Positions 1-5,678 of a stretch of DNA of 5,761 nucleotides are shown in pieces. Origin of the DNA: an uncultured Porphyromonadaceae bacterium (GTDB lineage: Bacteria; Bacteroidota; Bacteroidia; Bacteroidales; Muribaculaceae). The DNA lies in contig CAMWQY010000179.1 of the NCBI GenBank assembly GCA_947176355.1, forward strand, positions 1 to 5,761. The letters run 5' to 3'. The notes beneath the pieces are model-generated. The model was not told the origin of the DNA, made no database searches, and saw only the letters and a list, made by a program, of their open reading frames with translations. Made by a program: the position numbers and the translations under genes. Numbering within the stretch: the stretch's first letter is position 1; each line of letters starts with the position of its first letter.

Positions 1-26
1 GTACCTAACCACTCGGACATGGAACC
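1..26 (-). tRNA. 5' end of a tRNA gene, cut by the window edge
   Basis: Read on the minus strand from base 26, the sequence starts GGTTCCA (a seven-base acceptor strand), then T at position 8, then a D-arm with the A14, GG (18-19) and TTA pattern of tRNAs (core CCGAGTGGTTAGG). Only two D-stem C-G pairs are clear. The anticodon, T arm and 3' half lie outside the window, so the amino acid cannot be assigned; a Cys- or Ser-like D-arm is possible. A good promoter ends about 40 bases upstream, giving a short leader as expected for a tRNA. The call rests on the 5' quarter of the molecule only. Confidence 0.55.
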
Positions 27-65
27 ATTTGCTTAAATCGGAAACTTCGTTCCCCTTTTGCGATG

Positions 66-97
66 CAAAGTTAATGCTTTTTTTTGATTCGTGCAAA
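66..97 (-). promoter_or_regulatory. Bacteroidota-type promoter for the tRNA gene
   Basis: On the minus strand, TTTG (97 to 94) is followed after exactly 20 bases by TAACTTTG (73 to 66). This matches the Bacteroidota sigma-ABfr consensus TTTG-N19-21-TAnnTTTG fully. Transcription would begin near base 60 and reach the predicted tRNA 5' end at base 26 after a leader of roughly 30 bases. Confidence 0.75.
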
Positions 98-106
98 TTT
101 TTTTTC

Positions 107-141
107 AAAAAAAATCAGTTTTGGTAAGAAAACAACCGATT
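107..141 (-). terminator. Intrinsic terminator after the HU gene pair
   Basis: On the minus strand AATCGGTT (141 to 134) can pair over 8 bp, with one G-U, with AACTGATT (120 to 113) around a 13-base loop. A run of T follows directly (112 to 107). It lies about 70 bases past the stop codon of the membrane HU protein and only about 10 bases before the -33 box of the tRNA promoter, so it would separate the two transcription units. The stem is AT-rich, so its strength is uncertain. The T run also belongs to an inverted repeat of eight T and eight A at 98-114. Confidence 0.6.
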
Positions 142-211
142 CTTTCTAACATTCACAATGGTTCATAATATCTAAATCCATAGATAAGTCTTTAATATGG
201 GCTCATCTATG

Positions 212-1393
212 CTATATCTTCTTGCCATATCGTGCATAGATCTCTACTCCCAATTTCTTTGCTTTCTCAATGTCTTCTGCCCGTGAGGGGTCAACTCCAT
301 ATTTGCTGAGTTTCGGAATCACGACAGGAGTGCCCGGGCGTATTCTGTCCGGGTGACCAAGAAATGATTTGTTCTCTTGATAGATATATGGCCATAGATT
401 ATAATTCCCATAATGGGCCTTAGCCATTGTGGTGAGATATCTGGTAGTGCCAATGGTGTCATAAACTATTGCGTCGGATGGTGCTGTGGGCACCTCTTCT
501 TGTCCTTCAGCATCTATGGCGCTGCCGGCTTCCTCTTCGCTGTCAGTTATATCTGCAGTATCTGTATCTGCATGATATACTCCATTCCCATCTTTTTCTA
601 TTATATAGCCCGGGTCTTGATCAGCTGATGCAGTTATATCCGGTTTTGTAAACTTTTTGTTGAAATCATTGGTTTCGTAGACATACCAGATGATAAATGT
701 AGCAAAAAGAGCTACCACTGCAGCTGCAAGGCCTATTAGGAGAGTCCTTACCCAAGTCCTTCGAGTTCTGATTTCTCCTTCTACTTCGATTTCCGCTGCT
801 TCGTCCTCCTCTTCTTCCGCCGATTCATCAGATGCTTCTTCGGTTTCAACAGCGCTCGTTGCTGACTCAGTCGTCTCATCGGTTTCTTCGATGTCTACCT
901 CTGATTCTTCAGCCTCTTCATCGTCTCCACTGATGTCTGTCATTGCATCTTCAGATTCGTCTTTGATTTCAATGTCGTCTTTTGCATCTTCGTTGATAGA
1001 GTCTTCGCAACTCTCTTCTTCTTTTACTTGCAATATCTCTTCTTTGGAAAATAATTGCTCGATATCGGCGTCGTCGCTTATTTCGATTGCAGTGAATGCT
1101 TCAAATGGAGCATTCACTGCGTCAGCAAGTTCCTTTGACGGTGTGAATACGACTTTAGTATGACCGGCTATTTCCATGGGTTCGCCGGTAGTGACGTCGA
1201 CGCTCTTCCTTGCCTCTACTCGTGTCAGTCGGAATGTACCTAATCCTTTGACTTTTACTGTTTCTTGATTTTCGAGGGTTTCGCTTATAAGTGAGAAGAA
1301 TTCCCTCAGAAAGTCTTCTGAGAATCTTTTCGACCTTCCGGAATGGTCTGCAAGCAAGGTGGCGAGCTTGGGAAAGGTAATTTTGTTATTCAT
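212..1393 (-). CDS. Membrane-anchored HU-domain protein with periplasmic LysM-like domain
   Basis: This 393-aa protein has three parts. Residues 1-98 form an HU/IHF-like DNA-binding domain, recognised by the GLGTF core at 50-54, the beta-arm ending TTG at 68-70 and the FTPSKEL stretch at 83-89. Residues 107-206 form an acidic linker with 48 Asp/Glu in 100. RTRRTWVR then leads into one membrane span at about 215-238; the positive charges before it favour a cytoplasmic HU domain. After a second acidic spacer, residues about 312-361 resemble LysM (AKAHYGNYNLWPYIYQENK, then IRPGTPVVIP), a peptidoglycan-binding fold. The arm lacks the intercalating proline of HU, with Val67 at that position. The start is fixed by the HU domain beginning at once and by an 8-base overlap with the preceding HU gene, suggesting coupled translation. 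HU-membrane-cell-wall fusions are known in Bacteroidota. Tethering of the nucleoid to the wall is inference; it is not a canonical HU. Confidence 0.88.
   Translation of the reverse strand: MNNKITFPKLATLLADHSGRSKRFSEDFLREFFSLISETLENQETVKVKGLGTFRLTRVEARKSVDVTTGEPMEIAGHTKVVFTPSKELADAVNAPFEAFTAIEISDDADIEQLFSKEEILQVKEEESCEDSINEDAKDDIEIKDESEDAMTDISGDDEEAEESEVDIEETDETTESATSAVETEEASDESAEEEEDEAAEIEVEGEIRTRRTWVRTLLIGLAAAVVALFATFIIWYVYETNDFNKKFTKPDITASADQDPGYIIEKDGNGVYHADTDTADITDSEEEAGSAIDAEGQEEVPTAPSDAIVYDTIGTTRYLTTMAKAHYGNYNLWPYIYQENKSFLGHPDRIRPGTPVVIPKLSKYGVDPSRAEDIEKAKKLGVEIYARYGKKI
1089..1120. repeat. 12-bp perfect inverted repeat inside the membrane HU gene
   Basis: GCAGTGAATGCT (1089-1100) and AGCATTCACTGC (1109-1120) are exact reverse complements around an 8-base loop. 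They cover codons of about residues 92-102, the end of the HU domain. No T run follows on the minus strand, so it is not a normal terminator. It could form a hairpin in the mRNA or a cruciform in the DNA. Confidence 0.8.
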
Positions 1394-1667
1394 GGTTGCG
1401 GACTTTCTGTTTTAACAATGTTGAAGGTTTAAACGTCAATGTGATCTTTGGAGGAATAAGCATCCTTTTCCCATTCGAAGGATGCTTTGCTATCCTCTCG
1501 ATACGTTTATGCGGTTCAAAACTTCCGAACCCCGGAAACGTGACTGTGTCTCCATCAAGGGCAGCCTCTGTCAGCACATGGCAAAAAGCACCGATCATAT
1601 CCGAGGTCTCCTCTTTGCCTGCATTGATCTTTTTGCTCAATATTTCTATAAATGTCTTATGGTCCAT
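1386..1667 (-). CDS. Small HU/IHF-family DNA-binding protein
   Basis: At 93 aa this is the normal length of a single-domain HU/IHF protein, which binds and bends DNA as a dimer. The N-terminal half (1-40) fits the helical dimerisation part. GFGSFE at 46-51 is the HU core signature, and the beta-arm KHPSNGK at 61-67 aligns with the HU arm RNPQTGK, keeping the intercalating proline at residue 63. The end TFKPSTLLKQKV (78-89) matches the C-terminal helix. The stop lies inside the first codons of the downstream membrane HU gene (overlap ATGAATAA), so the two are very likely co-translated and may form a heterodimer. The gap to the upstream deacetylase-like gene is 60 bases with no visible terminator or good forward promoter, so read-through from that gene is likely. 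No Shine-Dalgarno is seen. HU versus IHF subunit cannot be decided. Confidence 0.92.
   Translation of the reverse strand: MDHKTFIEILSKKINAGKEETSDMIGAFCHVLTEAALDGDTVTFPGFGSFEPHKRIERIAKHPSNGKRMLIPPKITLTFKPSTLLKQKVRNHE
1458..1487. repeat. 10-bp perfect inverted repeat inside the small HU gene
   Basis: AAGCATCCTT (1458-1467) and AAGGATGCTT (1478-1487) are exact reverse complements around a 10-base loop. The repeat spans the codons of the DNA-binding arm (about residues 61-70). No T run follows on the coding strand, so it is not a canonical terminator. A role as an mRNA hairpin or protein-binding site is possible but not shown. Confidence 0.75.
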
Positions 1668-1670
1668 CTA

Positions 1671-1702
1671 TTGGTAGTCTTTTCTGATTGTATTTATATT
1701 TG
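1671..1702 (+). promoter_or_regulatory. Possible promoter antisense to the deacetylase-like gene
   Basis: On the plus strand TTG (1671-1673) is followed after 21 bases by TATATTTG (1695-1702), a full match to the Bacteroidota -7 box. It points into the 3' end of the gene at 1728-3791, against its direction. No plausible plus-strand gene follows, so it would make an antisense RNA. The -33 box is partial and the region is AT-rich, so chance is a real explanation. Confidence 0.22.
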
Positions 1703-1727
1703 TATGCTTTTGGGAAAGGGATGCTAA

Positions 1728-3791
1728 TCAAATTATTACTTTCTTTGTGGAAGATATTCCTTTTATGATGTAGATCCCTTTGGGAAGGTCATTCAGTATA
1801 TTTTTTAATGCATCTTTCGATTTGAAGGTCGAGATTATTGTCCCATTTATATCGAACACTGATCCAATTTCTCCTATGCTGCCGAAAGAATGATCGTCTT
1901 TAATATTTCCTGCCGACAAATCGTTTGCCGGAACGTCGGGAACAGCGAGATAGCGGGTTTCAGAGAGCTCTTTTAAAGTAGCAGTCAAGGTCTCTGTGGC
2001 ATCAGCGTTGCTGATGATGACTTCATTCACCGGTTTGTCAGTCACGTCTATTCCAAAAGTCATCAAGCTTTTCTTTAAGTCTTCGGTATCCGTGATGATG
2101 GTTATGATTCCTTCTTGTTCATTATAGGAATAAGTAAATTGGCAGTTAAGACGCGACAGCCAAAAGTGTCCGTATTCTTCAAAATTGTATAAGCCCACTT
2201 CTGTCTGATCTAATCTGTCGATAAGTCGTTGCTCCAGTGTCATTTTCCAATCTCGGTTTGGATGAATGAGAAGAATTGCAGAGGCATAGTTGCCTCTAAG
2301 CTTTGCCATGGCGCTTTCCCATTCATCAGGAGCGCGATGAGTGTTCCATGTGTCGTTGTTGAGAGGTTCCCCTTCCTTGTTGTTATATACATCCGACATG
2401 TGTAGCGGCATGGTAAGCACCGTAGATTGCTCAAGGCTGATATCATTGCCTATTCTTCCAAAAAATGGAAACTCAGAAAGAAGGTCGCCGGCTGTATAGC
2501 ATGATTGGAAAAGATAGTCTCCCTCTTCAAGCATGGAGTGGAAGTCTTTGTTCACACATAGATGCCCGCTGCGGAATGATATTACACTATTGCCTAAATC
2601 TTTTTCCAGAATCTGCTTTGACATCACTATTTCTGCCCATGTTGATGCCCCGGTGCTTTTGCCGTCTAAGCAAGTGGCTCTTTGAGCATATTCCTCAGGA
2701 GTTACGACATCCGTATTGCTTGTCTTGTTAAAATCCGGGAAATGGCATACGGAGTGGCTCCCTACTGTATGTCCATCTTCCAGCAGCCGGATTGCATTCG
2801 GTATGGTCTCTTCATTGTAAAAATCCGAAAGATATGAATGTCCGAAATTCTTTTTGTCGCTGAAATAGTGGGTGGTGAGAAAATAATGCCCGCTCAAGCC
2901 GATCGATTTTTCATATTCCGACATGAAGTGCATCTCATCGAATGCAGTGCGGCTGTCGCAGTCGTGTGTCGGTATGAGCAATTGAATATAGCCGGCAGGG
3001 ACCGTGAATTTCCAAACGCCAAGTCCCGTAGTCATGGGGTATATTGAGCGTATGAAAAATGCCCATACATCCGCAGAGGGTTCAAATCCATTGTTGTATT
3101 GCCTGGATGCTTCCTTATCCTTGTTGAGCTGATTCATCTGCACCACATCACGCCATGATATTCCGGCAAGATAGGCTCTCCCTTCTCCATATTTGTGCCT
3201 TGCTACGGCAGCATCTCCATTATCATACGAGGCAAGCACGTCGCAGGCTTCGGGAGAAAAGGTGAAGCTTTTTATCTTTCCGATTGATGTGGTGCGTTCA
3301 TTTTCTTCATCTATGTATTCAAGTTCCCGGTCCTGGAAAAATTCGGGATTCCAGTTTATCAAGTATCTTCTGTTGCTTTGCTTAATGGGCATCGTAGCGT
3401 CTATTCCGAATATTTCTGATATTATGCTATGGCAATCCTCGCTCAATGATCTGATTCCGGGTGCAATAAGTGTTCCTCCTGATTTTATCCAGTTGGATAG
3501 CAATGTCAACTCTTCGGCGCTGAAGGATGTCTCTGTGATCAGATTCGCCATCAGTATGAGATCGGATTTCATGGCCTCATTCAGGTTATCAGCCACCTTA
3601 TAGTTGTAGCCCGCTATGTCGCATAGATAAGACGCAGAATAGAGCTCCCTGGAATAATTGCCGGTTTCTTCACTGTCGTTATTCTTTGCTGATATATCGA
3701 GTATGGATATTTCAGCTGAAGCTGTAAAGCTAACCAGGATAGCCACAAGAAGAAGTATTCCGGTCATTAGCTTGTGTATATTTGTTCTCAT
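1728..3791 (-). CDS. Secreted polysaccharide-deacetylase-like protein with GATase1-like N domain
   Basis: This 687-aa protein starts with a clear signal peptide (MRTNIHK, hydrophobic stretch about 8-23, cleavage likely after ASA at 24-26). Residues about 27-255 resemble a class I glutamine-amidotransferase-like fold without catalytic function (NWIKSGGTLIAPG at 100-112). Residues about 268-545 look like a NodB/CE4 deacetylase: THDCD at 275-279 (motif 1, metal and base Asp), HSVCH at 346-350 (motif 2, zinc His pair), FRSGH at 406-410 (motif 3 Arg), and LLIHP at 507-511 (motif 5 His). CE4 enzymes remove N- or O-acetyl groups from glycans with a bound metal. A beta-rich segment (about 550-640) precedes a C-terminal tail (VFDINGT, then LPKGIYIIKG, then KKVII) like type IX secretion sorting signals. 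It would act outside the inner membrane, perhaps on the cell surface. Substrate unknown; peptidoglycan or a surface glycan are guesses. The promoter lies 50 bases upstream. Confidence 0.85.
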   Translation of the reverse strand: MRTNIHKLMTGILLLVAILVSFTASAEISILDISAKNNDSEETGNYSRELYSASYLCDIAGYNYKVADNLNEAMKSDLILMANLITETSFSAEELTLLSNWIKSGGTLIAPGIRSLSEDCHSIISEIFGIDATMPIKQSNRRYLINWNPEFFQDRELEYIDEENERTTSIGKIKSFTFSPEACDVLASYDNGDAAVARHKYGEGRAYLAGISWRDVVQMNQLNKDKEASRQYNNGFEPSADVWAFFIRSIYPMTTGLGVWKFTVPAGYIQLLIPTHDCDSRTAFDEMHFMSEYEKSIGLSGHYFLTTHYFSDKKNFGHSYLSDFYNEETIPNAIRLLEDGHTVGSHSVCHFPDFNKTSNTDVVTPEEYAQRATCLDGKSTGASTWAEIVMSKQILEKDLGNSVISFRSGHLCVNKDFHSMLEEGDYLFQSCYTAGDLLSEFPFFGRIGNDISLEQSTVLTMPLHMSDVYNNKEGEPLNNDTWNTHRAPDEWESAMAKLRGNYASAILLIHPNRDWKMTLEQRLIDRLDQTEVGLYNFEEYGHFWLSRLNCQFTYSYNEQEGIITIITDTEDLKKSLMTFGIDVTDKPVNEVIISNADATETLTATLKELSETRYLAVPDVPANDLSAGNIKDDHSFGSIGEIGSVFDINGTIISTFKSKDALKNILNDLPKGIYIIKGISSTKKVII

Positions 3792-3840
3792 TGAGAAATC
3801 ATTTTTTTGAAAATTTTTTATTGGAGAATTTGATAAGGTG

Positions 3841-3872
3841 CAAATATAGTGTTTTTTTCATGATTTTGCAAA
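3841..3872 (-). promoter_or_regulatory. Promoter of the deacetylase-like gene (and probably the HU genes)
   Basis: On the minus strand TTTG (3872 to 3869) and TATATTTG (3848 to 3841) are separated by exactly 20 bases, a full match to the Bacteroidota consensus. Transcription would start near 3835, leaving a leader of about 40 AT-rich bases without a Shine-Dalgarno before the start codon at 3791. As no convincing promoter lies before the two HU genes, this may drive all three. Confidence 0.75.
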
Positions 3873-3949
3873 TTATTGGCCGATTTATAATTGTTTTGCA
3901 TTATTTTTGAATAGGAATCTTTTATTTTCGGCTTAATGTTTCCTTTTTT

Positions 3950-3981
3950 TTTGGATACCTTGATTTTATTCATTAATTTTG
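3950..3981 (+). promoter_or_regulatory. Promoter of pfp
   Basis: TTTG (3950-3953) and TAATTTTG (3974-3981) are separated by exactly 20 bases, a full match to the Bacteroidota consensus. The predicted start near 3987 gives a leader of about 34 bases before the ATG at 4021. It is divergent from the promoter at 3841-3872, with about 77 bases between the two -33 boxes. No operator-like palindrome was seen between them. Confidence 0.78.
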
Positions 3982-4020
3982 CAGTTCAAAACGACATAAA
4001 TTTTAGATTTTGTTTCAACT

Positions 4021-5676
4021 ATGAAAAAAAGTCCCCTTCAGAGAGTACGCGCTGAATATCAGCCTAAACTCCCAAAAGCACTTCAAGGTGCTGTGAAACT
4101 CGAAGTCGGCGCTCCTACAGAATCGGTGGCCGATCAGGAAGAAATCAAAAAACTTTTCCCTAACACATACGGTCTCCCTATCGTGGAGTTCAAGCAGGAT
4201 GAGAATCCTGAGCGTGTGGAGGAGCCATTCAACGTCGGCATTATCCTTTCCGGCGGGCAGGCTCCCGGCGGACACAATGTTGTCAGCGGTATTTTCGACG
4301 CTCTTAAGAAGCTCAACAAAGAAAATCGTCTTTATGGCTTCTTGATGGGACCCTCAGGTTTCGTAGATCATCAATATATGGAAATTACTGAAGGTTTCCT
4401 TAAGGACTATCGTAACACCGGTGGTTTCGATATCATCGGCTCAGGACGTACTAAACTCGAAAGCCCCGAACAGTTTGATGCCGGTCTGAAAATTCTCAAG
4501 GAATTAAACATCAAAGCCCTCGTCATTATCGGTGGCGACGATTCTAACACAAATGCTTGTGTGCTCGCTGAATATTATAAGGCAAACAACGCCGGCGTTC
4601 AGGTGATTGGCGTGCCAAAGACAATTGACGGCGACCTTAAGAATAAGTGGATTGAGACTTCTTTCGGTTTTGATACTGCTTGTAAGGTATATTCTGAAGT
4701 TATCGGCAATATCCAGCGTGACTGTAACTCCGCAAAGAAATACTATCACTTCATAAAATTGATGGGTCGCTCTGCAAGCCACATCGCTCTTGAATGTGCA
4801 CTTGAATGTCAGCCTAACTACTGTCTGATCTCTGAAGAGGTGCAGGCTAAGCGCATGACTCTCGACAATATCGTCAATCAGCTTTGCTATATGATCGTGG
4901 AGCGTGCCAAGATGGGTTGGAACTTCGGTACAGTTCTTGTGCCGGAAGGCCTTATTGAGTTCATCCCCTCTATGAAACTTCTCATTGCTCAACTCAATGA
5001 TATCCTTGCAGAGCATGCTGCAGAATTCGATTCTCTCAGAGATGAAGAGAAGCTTGAGGCAATCGCTAAATATCTTCAGCCTGCAGAAGCTGAGCTGTTC
5101 CTTTCTCTTCCGAAGAGCATCGCTCTCCAACTCAGCCTTGACCGTGACAGCCACGGAAATGTGCAGGTTTCTCTCATCGATACTGAGGAACTGCTTGCTG
5201 ATATGGTCGGAAAGCGTCTTGCTGAGCTCAAGAAAGATGGTCAATATCATGGTAAATATGCTACCCAGCACCATTTCTTTGGTTATGAAGGACGTTGCGC
5301 TGACCCGACAAACTTTGATGCTGACTACTGCTATGCTCTTGGCTATAATGCCGCAATGCTTATCAATAGCGGTGTCACCGGATATATGAGCTCAGTTCGC
5401 AATCTTACTGACAAGCCTGAGAACTGGATCGCCGGTGGTATTCCTATCACAATGATGATGAATATGGAAAAACGCCATGGCCACATGAAGCCTGTAATTC
5501 AAAAGGCTCTCGTTGACCTTAAGGGAAAACCGTATATGAAGTTTGCTTCAATGCGCGAGACTCTTATGCTCAACACTCTTTATCAGTATCCCGGTCCGAT
5601 TCAGTACTTTGGTCCGGCTGAGGTATGCGATCGTCCTTCCATGACTCTGCTTCTTGAGCACGATAAGGAAATCTAA
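4021..5676 (+). CDS. pfp: Diphosphate-fructose-6-phosphate 1-phosphotransferase (PPi-PFK)
   Basis: This cytoplasmic glycolytic enzyme phosphorylates fructose 6-phosphate to fructose 1,6-bisphosphate using pyrophosphate, reversibly. At 551 aa it has the length of the long PPi-PFK clade. Visible motifs are GGQAPGGHN at 78-86 (phosphate-binding loop), GGDDSNTNA at 171-179 (the second Asp, where ATP enzymes have Gly, marks PPi use), PKTIDGDLKN at 199-208 (catalytic base Asp203), MGRSASHIALE at 248-258 (substrate binding), VPEG at 307-310 and YEGR at 422-425. The insert at about 320-400 is typical of the long form. The start codon follows a strong promoter and no Shine-Dalgarno is present, as usual in this phylum. 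The next gene begins 2 bases after the stop, so they probably form an operon. Nothing appears broken. A long minus-strand open frame inside it is a shadow. Confidence 0.97.
   Translation: MKKSPLQRVRAEYQPKLPKALQGAVKLEVGAPTESVADQEEIKKLFPNTYGLPIVEFKQDENPERVEEPFNVGIILSGGQAPGGHNVVSGIFDALKKLNKENRLYGFLMGPSGFVDHQYMEITEGFLKDYRNTGGFDIIGSGRTKLESPEQFDAGLKILKELNIKALVIIGGDDSNTNACVLAEYYKANNAGVQVIGVPKTIDGDLKNKWIETSFGFDTACKVYSEVIGNIQRDCNSAKKYYHFIKLMGRSASHIALECALECQPNYCLISEEVQAKRMTLDNIVNQLCYMIVERAKMGWNFGTVLVPEGLIEFIPSMKLLIAQLNDILAEHAAEFDSLRDEEKLEAIAKYLQPAEAELFLSLPKSIALQLSLDRDSHGNVQVSLIDTEELLADMVGKRLAELKKDGQYHGKYATQHHFFGYEGRCADPTNFDADYCYALGYNAAMLINSGVTGYMSSVRNLTDKPENWIAGGIPITMMMNMEKRHGHMKPVIQKALVDLKGKPYMKFASMRETLMLNTLYQYPGPIQYFGPAEVCDRPSMTLLLEHDKEI
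5665..5670 (+). promoter_or_regulatory. Possible ribosome binding site for the downstream membrane gene
   Basis: AAGGAA lies in the last codons of pfp, 8 bases before the ATG at 5679. It is the only purine-rich Shine-Dalgarno-like stretch before a start in this window. Translational coupling through the 2-base gap to the pfp stop is an equally good explanation for initiation here. Confidence 0.3.
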
Positions 5677-5678
5677 TC

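Noticed and set aside
179..211. 7-bp inverted repeat CATAGAT/ATCTATG just after the membrane HU stop
   Set aside because: AT-rich stem, 19-base loop and no T run; the hairpin at 107-141 is the better terminator.
690..1163. 157-aa serine-rich open frame on the plus strand
   Set aside because: It is the antisense of the acidic Glu/Asp-rich linker; GAA/GAT/TCA-type codons read backwards give Ser runs. No promoter or family resemblance.
1163..1189. 6-bp inverted repeat ACCGGC/GCCGGT in the membrane HU gene
   Set aside because: Short with a long loop of about 15 bases; expected by chance.
1668..1727. Promoter for the HU pair in the 60-base gap, minus strand
   Set aside because: No TAnnTTTG box with a -33 element at proper spacing is present on that strand; the best TACAAATA is a poor match.
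3865..3898. Second possible pfp promoter (TTTG, 22-base gap, TTGTTTTG)
   Set aside because: The -7 box has a mismatch at the conserved A and the spacing is long; the promoter at 3950-3981 matches fully.
4504..5274. 256-aa open frame on the minus strand
   Set aside because: It lies wholly inside pfp, which is a clear full-length enzyme in the other strand; the sequence shows no recognisable domain.
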